NCBI GenBank assembly: GCA_000961575.1
Contig: LADP01000021.1
Location: 178,256-242,255, forward strand
Direction: 5' to 3'
Source: Peptococcaceae bacterium BRH_c8a
GTDB lineage: Bacteria > Bacillota > Desulfotomaculia > Desulfotomaculales > Desulfallaceae
DNA length: 64,000 nucleotides
Part shown: positions 34,049 through 43,140 of the stretch, piece by piece
Position numbering within the stretch: position 1 is the first letter of the stretch
Layout: the number at the start of each line of letters is the position of its first letter
Translations under genes and position numbers: made by a program
The notes under the pieces: generated by a model
Seen by the model: only the letters and a program-made list of their open reading frames with translations
Told to the model about the DNA's origin: nothing
The model's database searches: none

Positions 34049-34927
34049 TTGATCAATAGTATGACCGGGTTCGGCCGCGGTGAGGTATGCACAGATAACT
34101 TAAAAGCGGTCATTGAAATGAAATCCGTCAATCATCGCTACTGCGAAATCGTATTACGTATGCCCCGGTCGATGAATGTTCTAGAAGACCGCATGAGGCG
34201 AGTAATTCAGGAAAAAATTGCCCGTGGCAGAGTAGACGTTTTCGTGAACATTGAATTGCGCGGTGAAAACAAACCGCTGGTCAAGGTAGATGAAGACCTG
34301 GCCGGTGACTACGTCCGGGCGGCAAATGATATCAGGGCACGGCTGATGCTGGATGGCAATGTAACAGTTAACGACCTGTTGCACCTGCCCGGAGTGGTAT
34401 CACTGGAAGAGCCGGAAAACGACGTGGAACAATGGTGGCCTGTTGTGCAAGGAGCCTTGGTTAAAGCCACGGAAGGTCAGTTAGAAATGCGCTGCCGCGA
34501 GGGGCGCCGTCTGCAAAGCGACATTAAGAAACGCTCCGAGCAAATTGCGGTAATGGTAAAAACTATTGAAAACCGCTCGCCGGTGGTGGTGGAAGAATAC
34601 CGGGAGAGACTTAGCCAAAGAATAAATGAACTTTTAGAACCCGGGAAACTGGATCAGGCCCGGCTGGATACTGAAGTTGTTATTATCGCCGAACGCGCCG
34701 GTATTACCGAAGAAATAGTGAGGCTGAACAGTCACTTGGCGCAACTTAACGCCTGCATAGAAAGTGATGTTCCGGTAGGACGTAAACTTGACTTCCTGAT
34801 GCAGGAGATGAACCGTGAGATTAATACTATTGCCTCAAAGTCTGCCGATTTGGTGATTAATCGCACTGTAGTGGAAATTAAAAGCGAACTGGAGAAGATT
34901 AGGGAGCAAGTGCAAAATATTGAATAA
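34049..34927 (+). CDS. yicC: YicC family endoribonuclease-like protein
   Basis: 292 residues from TTG 34049 behind GGTGGTGAGAGA. INSMTGFGRGE is the invariant family start, EMKSVNHRYCEI follows, and the C-terminal DUF1732 region has GRKLDFLMQEMNREINTIASK. Escherichia coli YicC is an endoribonuclease or adaptor acting on small RNA. It begins the conserved Firmicute run yicC-remA-gmk-rpoZ-coaBC. A TTG start with a good ribosome binding site is preferred to the internal ATG because the family begins with that motif. Confidence 0.92.
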   Translation: MINSMTGFGRGEVCTDNLKAVIEMKSVNHRYCEIVLRMPRSMNVLEDRMRRVIQEKIARGRVDVFVNIELRGENKPLVKVDEDLAGDYVRAANDIRARLMLDGNVTVNDLLHLPGVVSLEEPENDVEQWWPVVQGALVKATEGQLEMRCREGRRLQSDIKKRSEQIAVMVKTIENRSPVVVEEYRERLSQRINELLEPGKLDQARLDTEVVIIAERAGITEEIVRLNSHLAQLNACIESDVPVGRKLDFLMQEMNREINTIASKSADLVINRTVVEIKSELEKIREQVQNIE

Positions 34928-34966
34928 AGAAGACTTGGTCGAGCTTACAGACTGTTAATCCCATTA

Positions 34967-35028
34967 GTTGGGGACATTCCTGTCCCCAAAGAAATACCCA
35001 AGCTTTAGCAGGTGTGTCCCCTTTCCTT
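34967..35028 (-). repeat. 66-bp GGGGACAC repeat (family B), inverted copy
   Basis: Read on the minus strand this gives AAGGAAAGGGGACACACCTG, a variable middle, then GGAATGTCCCCAAC. It matches the copies at 45961 and 57674. It fills most of the 158-base gap between yicC and remA, upstream of the remA ribosome binding site. Confidence 0.7.
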
Positions 35029-35085
35029 ATGCGGGGCGGGGACTTACAGGCTGTGCGAAGATAATTAGTTTGAGGGAGGATTAAA

Positions 35086-35355
35086 ATGGATATCAAGCTC
35101 ATTAACATCGGGTTTGGAAACATTGTCTCGGCGAACAGGATTATTGCCATTGTCAGCCCCGAGTCGGCGCCGATTAAAAGGATTATTACCGAAGCCAGGG
35201 ATCGAGGCATGCTGGTCGACGCCACATACGGCCGGCGTACCAGGGCTGTCATCATCACCGACAGCGACCACGTTATCTTATCCGCGGTACAACCGGAAAC
35301 CGTAGCCCACCGGCTGGTAAGCAAGGAAAGTTCCTCCGGGAATGATGAAGAGTAG
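35086..35355 (+). CDS. remA: RemA-family extracellular matrix regulator (DUF370)
   Basis: 89 residues from ATG 35086 behind [28 protein letters not shown] and [18 protein letters not shown] are the RemA signature, then [13 protein letters not shown]. In Bacillus subtilis RemA is a DNA-binding protein that activates matrix and osmoprotection genes and forms ring-shaped assemblies. Here it sits in the usual spot between yicC and gmk, 15 bases before gmk. Confidence 0.93.
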   Translation: MDIKLINIGFGNIVSANRIIAIVSPESAPIKRIITEARDRGMLVDATYGRRTRAVIITDSDHVILSAVQPETVAHRLVSKESSSGNDEE

Positions 35356-35370
35356 CGGGGAAATGACTAA

Positions 35371-35979
35371 ATGAGAATAAAGGGTAACCTGATTGTAATT
35401 TCCGGGCCGTCCGGATCCGGCAAAGGCACCGTATGTAAAGCAATGTTTGCCAGTATGACGGATTTGCACTTGTCTACCTCGGCAACCACAAGAAAGCAAA
35501 GGGTTGGAGAACAGGATGGTGTGGATTATTATTTTTTGTCCAGGCCCGAATTTGAATCCATGATTGCGGAAGAACAATTGCTTGAATGGGCTAACGTTTA
35601 CGGCCAGTATTACGGGACACCGGTTGAACCGGTTCTCAATGCTGTTAACCGGGGGCAAGACGTAATTTTAGAAATTGATGTGCAGGGTGCTTTTAAAGTA
35701 AGAAAGAAATTTCCCACCTGCGTGCTGATTTTTTTAATCCCCCCATCCCGTTCCGCACTGGAAAAGCGGTTAAAAAACAGGGCCACAGACAGCGACGAGG
35801 AAATTGAGCGGCGTTTAAAGTGGGCGGAAAGTGAAATACAACAGGTGGAATATTACGATTACCTGATTATTAATGACGAGGTAGAAAAAGCGGCCGATAA
35901 GGTAGTCAACATCATCAATGCTGAAAGATGTCGTCCTGCACTCCTGGATATTGAGTCATTAATGCAAAAATATCGGTAG
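35371..35979 (+). CDS. gmk: Guanylate kinase
   Basis: 202 residues from ATG 35371. P-loop GPSGSGKGTV, STSATTRKQRVGEQDGVDY, EWANVYGQYYGTP and EIDVQGAFKVRKK are the standard guanylate kinase blocks. It phosphorylates GMP to GDP. Spaced 15 bases after remA, same operon. Confidence 0.95.
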   Translation: MRIKGNLIVISGPSGSGKGTVCKAMFASMTDLHLSTSATTRKQRVGEQDGVDYYFLSRPEFESMIAEEQLLEWANVYGQYYGTPVEPVLNAVNRGQDVILEIDVQGAFKVRKKFPTCVLIFLIPPSRSALEKRLKNRATDSDEEIERRLKWAESEIQQVEYYDYLIINDEVEKAADKVVNIINAERCRPALLDIESLMQKYR

Positions 35980-35986
35980 ACAAAAA

Positions 35987-36048
35987 CAAAGGGGACACAC
36001 CTCATACATTAGAAGTTAGAGGTTGGACGCAACGTATGAATGTCCTCA
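35987..36048 (+). repeat. 66-bp GGGGACAC repeat (family B), rearranged copy
   Basis: AAAGGGGACACACCTCATAC then GCAACGTATGAATGTCCTC. The two conserved ends of the family are present but in altered order at the right end. It lies between gmk and rpoZ and extends an open frame upstream of rpoZ that is not part of the gene. Confidence 0.6.
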
Positions 36049-36095
36049 AATATAATTTATATAAATATTTTATGACTGAACGGGGGGATGTGGGG

Positions 36096-36320
36096 ATGGC
36101 TATGAACAGACCTTCCCTTGATGAGCTCTTAGAACATGTAGACGATAGGTATACGCTGGTGGTGGTATCAGCCAAGCGGGCTCGTCAAATTACTGAAAAA
36201 GCGCTGCTTCAGGATACAGGTATGGATTCGGAAACGGTTAGCAAGCCGGTTTCAGCAGCGTTGCAAGAGACAGTACAGGGAAATATCAAATACAGAAGAA
36301 CCAAACAGGGAATTAAGTAA
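36096..36320 (+). CDS. rpoZ: RNA polymerase omega subunit
   Basis: 74 residues from ATG 36096 (G-rich GGGGGGATGTGGGG upstream). The sequence MNRPSLDELLEHVDDRYTLV then VSAKRARQI is the normal Firmicute omega start. An upstream extension to 36036 reads through a repeat and lacks a ribosome binding site. Small polymerase subunit aiding assembly. In the conserved place between gmk and coaBC. Confidence 0.9.
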   Translation: MAMNRPSLDELLEHVDDRYTLVVVSAKRARQITEKALLQDTGMDSETVSKPVSAALQETVQGNIKYRRTKQGIK

Positions 36321-36333
36321 CGGGGGGGCCCCT

Positions 36334-37524
36334 ATGCTTGTAGGAAAGTACATTGTCGTCGGGGTTTCCGGCGGCATAGCCGCCCACAGGGCACTGGATT
36401 TGACAAGCAACCTAGTAAAGGCCGGAGCAGAGGTACATGTCATCATGACCGGTGCAGCCCGTGAATTTATCAGACCGCTGGCCTTTGAAGCAATTTCTGG
36501 TCACCGGGTGCATTATGATATTTTTGCCGCACCGCCTGGTTGGCGTTACCCCCACCTTGAACTGGCCAGGAAGGCGGATCTGGCTGTGGTTGCTCCGGCG
36601 ACAGCTAATATTATTGCCAAGTTAGCCTGCGGGTTGGCCGACGACCTGGTTACTACAGCGGCACTGGCTATGATCTGTCCGTTGGTAATCTGCCCGGCTA
36701 TGAATCTTTACATGTACAGAAACCCTGTGGTGCAGGAGAACCTGGAACGGTTGCGACGGCGAGGGGTAAGTATAATAGACCCTGCTTCCGGTAGACAGGC
36801 TTGCGGAGATGAAGGCCCGGGGAGGCTGGCCGAAGTGTCGGTAATTGTGCAGCAAATAGAGCACCTGTTGGGAACCAATCAGGATCTGGCAGGGTTAAAG
36901 GTGCTGGTTACCGCCGGCGGTACCTGCGAACCAATTGACCCGGTACGGTATATAACCAATCGCAGTTCCGGCAAAATGGGATATGCGCTGGCCAAAACAG
37001 CCGCTGTAAGAGGGGCCAAGGTTTATTTGGTGTCAGCTCCAACTAGATTAGTCCCTCCCACCGGTATAGAAATGGTCAATGTGGAAACAGCAGAGCAAAT
37101 GTACCGGGCGGTAATGGACTTGTACCCTCAAATGGACGCGGTGGTAAAAGCTGCCGCTGTTTCCGATTATCGTCCCGGGAAATACCAGGATCAGAAAATT
37201 AAAAAGGGTGGCGGACTGGTACTGGAGTTGGAAAGAACTAGGGACATACTGTCTGAACTGGGTAACCAGAAAAAAAACCAGGTTCTGGTGGGATTTGCAG
37301 CCGAAACCCAAGACCTGGTGCAAAACGCTACAGACAAACTGGTAAAAAAGAATCTTGACCTGCTGGTGGCAAATGACGTAACTCAAACGGGGGCGGGTTT
37401 TGGAACCGATACAAACATAGTTAAACTGTTATACCCCAACGGGCGAGTAGAATCGCTGCCCATTATGGACAAGCTTGAAATAAGTCACCGGATCTGGGAT
37501 GAGGTAATTAAAATTAGGGGATAA
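36334..37524 (+). CDS. coaBC: Bifunctional phosphopantothenoylcysteine decarboxylase/synthetase
   Basis: 396 residues from ATG 36334 behind CGGGGGGGCC. The CoaC flavoprotein half starts GKYIVVGVSGGIAAHRA and contains VAPATANIIAKLACG and PAMNLYMYRN. The CoaB half starts near residue 185 with VTAGGTCEPIDPVRYITN then RSSGKMGYALA. It makes 4'-phosphopantetheine precursor in coenzyme A synthesis. Full-length, with a strong terminator 50 bases on. Confidence 0.94.
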   Translation: MLVGKYIVVGVSGGIAAHRALDLTSNLVKAGAEVHVIMTGAAREFIRPLAFEAISGHRVHYDIFAAPPGWRYPHLELARKADLAVVAPATANIIAKLACGLADDLVTTAALAMICPLVICPAMNLYMYRNPVVQENLERLRRRGVSIIDPASGRQACGDEGPGRLAEVSVIVQQIEHLLGTNQDLAGLKVLVTAGGTCEPIDPVRYITNRSSGKMGYALAKTAAVRGAKVYLVSAPTRLVPPTGIEMVNVETAEQMYRAVMDLYPQMDAVVKAAAVSDYRPGKYQDQKIKKGGGLVLELERTRDILSELGNQKKNQVLVGFAAETQDLVQNATDKLVKKNLDLLVANDVTQTGAGFGTDTNIVKLLYPNGRVESLPIMDKLEISHRIWDEVIKIRG

Positions 37525-37572
37525 GTAAGCAAAGTGGATGGAATGTTAAAACCGATGTTTACGAACATTGTT

Positions 37573-37600
37573 GGAATTCGATATATCCGAATTCCTTTTT
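37573..37600 (+). terminator. Terminator after coaBC
   Basis: GGAATTCG (37573-37580) and CGAATTCC (37588-37595) form a perfect 8-bp stem with a 7-base loop, followed by five T. Confidence 0.8.
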
Positions 37601-37650
37601 AATCTGATCTTTATCCTGAGAATAATTTTTAGCGTTCATTAATCATTAAA

Positions 37651-37676
37651 CCGGGCACCCCAAAGGGGTGCCCCTA
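37651..37676. repeat. GGGCACCCC palindromic repeat (family D)
   Basis: CCGGGCACCCC-AAA-GGGGTGCCCC is a perfect hairpin sequence. Two relatives lie at 46532-46553 and 46578-46600. It sits in the gap between coaBC and the leftward marR gene. Confidence 0.65.
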
Positions 37677-37781
37677 CGATTCAGAATACAATTTAACTGT
37701 AGATTTTCATCGATTGCTGGTGCAGCGTTTAAAAACTTACATAGTTTTATGTATATATGTTAACAACAAGCTTCGTTGATG

Positions 37782-38237
37782 TTACTTTTCTTGTAAGCTG
37801 CTGCTAAGTTTCTGCAGTAAGTTGATTAAGATTTCTTTTTCTTCGCCGGTTAATCCGGACATAGCTTCGCGGGTAAATACTCCATGCAGGGGAAGTATAT
37901 GTTTGAGCAGGTGCATAGACTTATTGGTCAACCTGGCTCTAAAAACACGACGGTCACAGGAGTCCACTTCCCTGGTCACTAGGTCGTCTTTTTCCAACCT
38001 GTCGATAAGGCCGGTGATATTAGCTCGGCTTACTAACATCCGCTCACCCAATTCAGACAAAGAGAGCCCGCATTCACCGGCGTTTCGTAATTGCATGAGA
38101 GCATTAAATTTTGGTCGCGAGAGACCAAAACGGGCGAAATGGCAGCTCATCACGTCATCCAATAAGTCATAACACCTGGTCAGTTCAATAATGGTTCTTA
38201 TGGCTAAGTAAGCCTCTTTAGAACTTGACTGATCCAA
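37782..38237 (-). CDS. MarR-family transcriptional regulator
   Basis: About 151 residues read leftwards. TTG 38237 is chosen because GGAGGA lies 7 bases upstream; an ATG at 38252 would add five residues but has no ribosome binding site. LTRCYDLLDDVMSC, LSELGERMLVSRANITGLID (the recognition helix region) and LEKDDLVTREVDSCDRRVFR (the wing) are typical MarR. Divergent from the cysK-like gene, with start codons about 108 bases apart, so it may control that gene or itself. Effector unknown. Confidence 0.85.
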   Translation of the reverse strand: MDQSSSKEAYLAIRTIIELTRCYDLLDDVMSCHFARFGLSRPKFNALMQLRNAGECGLSLSELGERMLVSRANITGLIDRLEKDDLVTREVDSCDRRVFRARLTNKSMHLLKHILPLHGVFTREAMSGLTGEEKEILINLLQKLSSSLQEK

Positions 38238-38344
38238 ATTTTTATCCTCCATTTTTTTAATTGTAAATGCTCTTAATAACAACTGTCAATAATGCACCAA
38301 TACAACATAGAAATTTATATTTGTATGAAGGGGCGACAGGTAAC

Positions 38345-39268
38345 GTGAGTAAGGTCAAAAACAACATCCTGGAATTGATAGGCAACACTCCGGTAGTCAA
38401 GTTGGATAAAATCAGGGATGACTGCCCGGCAAATGTGCTGGCCAAGCTGGAGATGGTTAACCCCAGCGGCAGTGCCAAAGCAAGGGCAGCACTAGGCATG
38501 CTGATGGCGGCGGAACAAGCGGGTAAAATAAGCCCGGGAAGCGTTATCGTGGAACCTACCAGTGGGAATCAGGGCATTGCCCTGGCCATGGTGGGTGCGG
38601 TAAAAGGATACAAGATAATAGTTGTAATGCCTGACTCCATGAGCAATGAAAGAAGACAGCTGGCGCGTGCCTATGGGGCAGAAGTGGTACTTACCCCAGC
38701 CGCTGCGGATGTGGGAGGGGCGGTAAGCAAAGCGAGAGAGTTGGCGGAACAAATTCCAAACGCTTGGATGCCGGATCAGTTTGCCAACCCGAATAACCCT
38801 GCCTACCATGAACGAACCACTGCATTGGAAATATTGGCCCAGGTAGACAGCAAAATAGATGCTTACGTGTCCGGAGTCGGTACCGGCGGCACCCTGACCG
38901 GAGTGGCCAGGGTGCTGAAGAAGGAATTTCCAGATTTAAGGGTCTATGCCGTGGAACCCCAAAAATCTGCAGTTCTATCCGGTGGCAAACCGGGGCGGCA
39001 CGGTATTCAGGGTATAGGTGACGGTTTTATTCCCGATAACCTTGACCTCGGGCTGGTGGACTCACCTTTTGCAGTAACCGATGAAGATGCTTTTGCCATG
39101 ACCAGACGGTTGGCCCGGGAAGAAGGTATCCTGGTAGGTATTTCAGGCGGTGCTGCTGTTTTTGCCGCCCTTGCCGTAGGACGTGAACTGGGGCCCGGTA
39201 AAACAGTGCTTACAATCCTGCCAGATACCGGAGAGCGTTATCTGAGTACCGCTGTTTTTGGGGAGTAA
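38345..39268 (+). CDS. cysK: Cysteine synthase-like PLP enzyme
   Basis: 307 residues from GTG 38345, the normal CysK length (an upstream extension to 38267 is unlikely). ILELIGNTPVVKL, NPSGSAKARAAL with the PLP lysine, VEPTSGNQGIALAMV, VGTGGTLTGVARVL and GISGGAAVFAA are the fold-type II blocks of O-acetylserine sulfhydrylase. Several signature positions differ from the usual CysK (K-A-R for K-D-R, SGNQG for SGNTG, ISGG for ISSG), so the substrate could be another O-acyl serine or homoserine. Flanked by marR and a stand-alone pstB, apparently inserted into the coaBC-priA order. Confidence 0.8.
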   Translation: MSKVKNNILELIGNTPVVKLDKIRDDCPANVLAKLEMVNPSGSAKARAALGMLMAAEQAGKISPGSVIVEPTSGNQGIALAMVGAVKGYKIIVVMPDSMSNERRQLARAYGAEVVLTPAAADVGGAVSKARELAEQIPNAWMPDQFANPNNPAYHERTTALEILAQVDSKIDAYVSGVGTGGTLTGVARVLKKEFPDLRVYAVEPQKSAVLSGGKPGRHGIQGIGDGFIPDNLDLGLVDSPFAVTDEDAFAMTRRLAREEGILVGISGGAAVFAALAVGRELGPGKTVLTILPDTGERYLSTAVFGE

Positions 39269-39309
39269 GAAATGACTACATTTCCGTCTGGTTCAGGTTT
39301 TTGTCCTTT

Positions 39310-40065
39310 TTAACCGAAACGCCCGGTAATGTAGTCTTCGGTTTGTTTTTTGCCTGGAGCGGTAAAGATATTGTTGGTGATACCATATTCAATTAAACTG
39401 CCGTTTAAAAAGAAACCGGTGTAATCCGAAACCCTGGCCGCTTGTTGCATGTTATGAGTAACGATGACTATGGTATAGTTCTTCTTTAGCTGGTCAATCA
39501 AATCTTCCAGTTTGGCGGTGGAAATGGGGTCAAGTGCCGACGCCGGTTCGTCCATTAAGATTACTTCGGGTTCCACGGCCAAAACTCGGGCAATTACCAG
39601 TCTTTGTTGTTGACCGCCGGAAAGACCCAATGCCGATTTGTTTAGCCTGTCTTTGACCTCGTCCCACAAAACAGCGGAACGCAGGCTTTTCTCCACAATA
39701 TCTTCCAGTATCATTTTGTTTTTTATGCCATGAATCCGTGGACCGTACGCTACATTGTCAAATATGGACATGGGAAAAGGGTTTGGTTTTTGAAAAACCA
39801 TACCAACTTTTTTACGCAGGTCAACGGGGTTAACGCAGGAGTCATAAATGCTCTTGCCGTCCAATAGAACCTGCCCCTGAATGCTGGTACCTTCAATAAG
39901 ATCGTTCATACGGTTAAGGGTACGCAGGAAAGTGGACTTGCCACAACCAGACGGGCCGATTAATGCTGTCACAGCGTTTTTTATAACTGGCAAACTAACG
40001 TCAGTAAGTGCTTGAAGGCTCCTATAATATACATTGAGTGCATGTGTTTCAATTTTATTATCCAT
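39310..40065 (-). CDS. pstB: Phosphate ABC transporter ATP-binding protein, stand-alone
   Basis: 251 residues read leftwards from ATG 40065 behind GAAGGTGATT. Walker [43 protein letters not shown], signature LSGGQQQRL and Walker [14 protein letters not shown] are diagnostic of PstB. No pstS, pstC, pstA or phoU is next to it, so its membrane partners must be encoded elsewhere, or it serves another importer. Confidence 0.88.
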   Translation of the reverse strand: MDNKIETHALNVYYRSLQALTDVSLPVIKNAVTALIGPSGCGKSTFLRTLNRMNDLIEGTSIQGQVLLDGKSIYDSCVNPVDLRKKVGMVFQKPNPFPMSIFDNVAYGPRIHGIKNKMILEDIVEKSLRSAVLWDEVKDRLNKSALGLSGGQQQRLVIARVLAVEPEVILMDEPASALDPISTAKLEDLIDQLKKNYTIVIVTHNMQQAARVSDYTGFFLNGSLIEYGITNNIFTAPGKKQTEDYITGRFG

Positions 40066-40326
40066 TTAATCACCTTCAGGAAGTACGTTATTTAAAAGAA
40101 CAGCCTATCAGAATGTAACAAATTTTATTTAACTAAAGGTAAAGTAAATGTTATGCTTTGTAAAGGAAATATTTTTTTTTTGTAAACTTGGGTAGCTGCT
40201 CCCCCTTAAAAAAAGCATACCGGTGGGATTTGGTGTTATCGGGTTCGAAATGATTTGAGAGTGTTTTCTATTTTAAGCTATAATAAGGTGAATAATTCTA
40301 ATCAACAGGGAATACGGGGGAATACC

Positions 40327-42567
40327 ATGCCGGAAGAACTGTTTGCCGATGTTTTGGTTGAGGTGCCTGGCATAATGCCGGAGCGGACTTTTCAATACCG
40401 GGTGCCAAAAAACCTAATGGCATTGCTTGGGTTCGGGCACCGCGTCATAGTACCTTTCGGCGGACGCCGGGTGACTGGTTTTATTGTCGGGCAGGGTAAC
40501 ACGCCTCAAACAGAAGATGTCAAAGATATTATCGAACCGGTTAGTGAGAAGCCATTATTTAATGGTGAACAACTGACCCTGGCCAGATGGATAGGTAGAT
40601 ATTACTTTTGTGATACCGTGAGGGCGCTACAAATTATAATTGCCCCGGCGCTGCATAAAACGAAGTCTAAAAGAACAACTCGCTATTATATTAATCATGG
40701 TTTGGACATGGAAGCCCTGCGGGTGGAATTGCCTCGGCGCGCGCCTAAAAGCATGGCGGTGTTGGAAGCGGTTTTAAAGAATCCCGGTATGACCAGACCT
40801 GGTTTGGCTGCAGCTGCCGGGGCATCAGAATCGGTGGTGGACAAGCTGGTTTCCAAACAGATGCTTAGGGTGGAGTATCAGGTATTGCGTAGAGCACCAT
40901 ATCCCGAACAAGTTCAAGAAGATACGCCCTCACTAACGTTGTCCGGGGAACAAAGAAGCGCCGTCGATGAAATAGTGGCCGGGTTAACGGAAGCCAAACA
41001 CAGGGTATTTATGCTGCACGGCGTTACCGGCAGCGGTAAGACCGAGGTATACATCCACTGCATTGAAGAGACGCTGAAGAAAGGCAGGCAGGCCATTACG
41101 CTGGTGCCGGAAATATCGCTCACCCCGCAGATGGTTAAACTATACCGGGAGCGTTTTGGCGACCGCGTGGCCGTGCTGCATAGCCGCATGTCTGATGGCG
41201 AAAGATACGATGAATGGACGAGGATTTTAAAAGGTTTAGCCCCTGTTGTTCTTGGAGCCCGGTCAGCGGTGCTGGCACCGGTGCCCGACCCTGGTTTAAT
41301 CATCATGGACGAGGAGCACGAGTGGTCATATAAACAGGAAGAAACGCCTCGTTACCATGCCAGGGCAGTGGCCCTTTACCGGGCACAAAAAAAGAACGGC
41401 ATCCTGCTGCTGGGCAGCGCCACCCCTTCCCTGGAATCATACTGTCGAGCTTTACCCGGTGGTGTTTATAAACTGGTTAATCTGGAAAATAGAATAGCAA
41501 GCCGCATCATGCCGGCGGTGCAGGTAGTGGATATGCGCGCTGAGACAAGGGCCGGCAACGGTGGCATATTCAGCCGGGTACTGTTGCAAAAGTTGCAGCA
41601 TACGCTGAGCAATAAGGAACAAACCATTATTTTTTTAAACCGCCGGGGCTTAAATACCCTGGTGGTATGCAGGGAATGCGGCTATGTCGTGAAGTGTCCG
41701 CGATGTGATGTTTCGCTTACCTATCACGCAGACGGCAAACTGCGCTGTCATTATTGCAATTACATGGCCCGGGCGCCCCGGTTATGCCCGGAGTGCAGCA
41801 GCAAGCAGGTGGGTTATTTCGGCACCGGAACACAACGGGTGGAAAGGGAGTTAAAAATTGTTCTGCCCGAGGCCCGAGTGTTGCGCATGGACGCTGATAC
41901 AACCACCCGCAAGGGTTCCCACCAGAAAATACTGGAGACTTTTTCTGCTGGAGGAGCCGATATCCTGGTGGGAACCCAGATGATTGCTAAAGGACTTGAT
42001 ATACCGGGTGTAACCCTGGTTGGTGTAATCAACGCCGATATCACCCTGCACATGCCTGATTTCCGGGCAGCGGAACGTACATTTCAATTACTGGCCCAGG
42101 TGGCGGGGCGAACCGGTCGAGGAAACCTGCCGGGGGAAGTCTTCATCCAGACCTATACACCCGAGCATTACGCAGTGCAAACTGCTGCGAGACACGATTT
42201 CCTTCAGTTCTTCGACCATGAGTTTGATTTACGCCGTAACATGGGTTACCCGCCATTCTCCAAAATGGTCAGGTTGCTGGTGTATGGTAAGGACGAAAAA
42301 ATGGTGCAGGAAGCCGCGGAAAAAATGCGCACTCGGCTTGATGACTTTACCCGCAACCATGATGGGGGTAAAATATTAATTACCGGCCCGGCGCCGGCAC
42401 CTCTGGGCCGGTTAAAAGAAAATTACCGCTGGCACGTAGTGGCATGGAGTTGCGATTACCGTAGATTGCGCCTGGTGCTGGAAGACATGTGGCAGCAGAA
42501 TGGTTTTACTCAGCCTGGCAAAGGATTACATTTGAGTGTTGATTTTGATCCCATGTCATTAATGTGA
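40327..42567 (+). CDS. priA: Primosomal replication restart helicase
   Basis: 746 residues. ATG 40327 is chosen because ACGGGGGAA lies 7 bases upstream and MPEELFADVLVEVP is the family start. The N-terminal 3'-end binding domain is followed by helicase motifs GVTGSGKTEVY, DEEHEWSYKQ and GSATPS. The zinc-binding cysteines are in CRECGYVVKCPRC and CHYCNY-then-CPEC. The later motifs GTQMIAKGLDIPGV and QVAGRTGRG are intact. It reloads the replisome at stalled forks. First gene of the run priA-def-fmt-DUF116-rsmB. Confidence 0.94.
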   Translation: MPEELFADVLVEVPGIMPERTFQYRVPKNLMALLGFGHRVIVPFGGRRVTGFIVGQGNTPQTEDVKDIIEPVSEKPLFNGEQLTLARWIGRYYFCDTVRALQIIIAPALHKTKSKRTTRYYINHGLDMEALRVELPRRAPKSMAVLEAVLKNPGMTRPGLAAAAGASESVVDKLVSKQMLRVEYQVLRRAPYPEQVQEDTPSLTLSGEQRSAVDEIVAGLTEAKHRVFMLHGVTGSGKTEVYIHCIEETLKKGRQAITLVPEISLTPQMVKLYRERFGDRVAVLHSRMSDGERYDEWTRILKGLAPVVLGARSAVLAPVPDPGLIIMDEEHEWSYKQEETPRYHARAVALYRAQKKNGILLLGSATPSLESYCRALPGGVYKLVNLENRIASRIMPAVQVVDMRAETRAGNGGIFSRVLLQKLQHTLSNKEQTIIFLNRRGLNTLVVCRECGYVVKCPRCDVSLTYHADGKLRCHYCNYMARAPRLCPECSSKQVGYFGTGTQRVERELKIVLPEARVLRMDADTTTRKGSHQKILETFSAGGADILVGTQMIAKGLDIPGVTLVGVINADITLHMPDFRAAERTFQLLAQVAGRTGRGNLPGEVFIQTYTPEHYAVQTAARHDFLQFFDHEFDLRRNMGYPPFSKMVRLLVYGKDEKMVQEAAEKMRTRLDDFTRNHDGGKILITGPAPAPLGRLKENYRWHVVAWSCDYRRLRLVLEDMWQQNGFTQPGKGLHLSVDFDPMSLM

Positions 42568-42647
42568 TTAATATTTTAATGTGAACCAAATCCTTGTTTT
42601 GTTACTACATTATTATTAAGCATTTAACATTAAGGAGGAAAATAAGG

Positions 42648-43103
42648 TTGGCCGTCTACAAAGTAGTTGAAGTTGGGGACGATGTCCTGCGGGAAAGTGC
42701 CCAAAAAGTCACCAAGCTTGGGCGTACGATAGAAAAACTATTGGATAACATGCGCGATACCATGTATGCCTATAAGGGCGTTGGACTGGCCGCACCACAA
42801 ATTGGTGTTTCCAAGCAGGTTATAGTTGTTGATGTGGGTGAAGGGCCGGTGGAATTAATTAACCCGGAAATAACAGATATGGATGGTTCGGAAACCGACA
42901 CCGAGGGATGCCTCAGTGTGCCGGGAATGATAGGCGAGGTTACGAGGGCGGTTAAAGTCAGGGTTAAGGGTTTGGATCGTGCCGGTAACAAGGTAGATTT
43001 ACAAGCCGAAGGTTATTTTGCCCGTGCTCTGCAGCATGAAATTGACCACTTGAGTGGAATTTTATTTTTGGATAAAGCGCAAAATTTAAAAAAGATAGAA
43101 TAA
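42648..43103 (+). CDS. def: Peptide deformylase
   Basis: 151 residues from TTG 42648 behind TAAGGAGG; upstream frame is not used. [18 protein letters not shown] and QHEIDHLSG are the three metal-site motifs (Cys and two His). It removes the formyl group from new proteins and is paired here with fmt, which adds it to the initiator tRNA. Confidence 0.95.
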   Translation: MAVYKVVEVGDDVLRESAQKVTKLGRTIEKLLDNMRDTMYAYKGVGLAAPQIGVSKQVIVVDVGEGPVELINPEITDMDGSETDTEGCLSVPGMIGEVTRAVKVRVKGLDRAGNKVDLQAEGYFARALQHEIDHLSGILFLDKAQNLKKIE

Positions 43104-43140
43104 AAGTTGACCTTGGATCTGTCTTTGCATGGAGGTTTTT

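Noticed and set aside
36036..36095. Upstream extension of rpoZ
   Set aside because: Encoded partly by a family B repeat, no ribosome binding site, and other omega subunits start at the later methionine.
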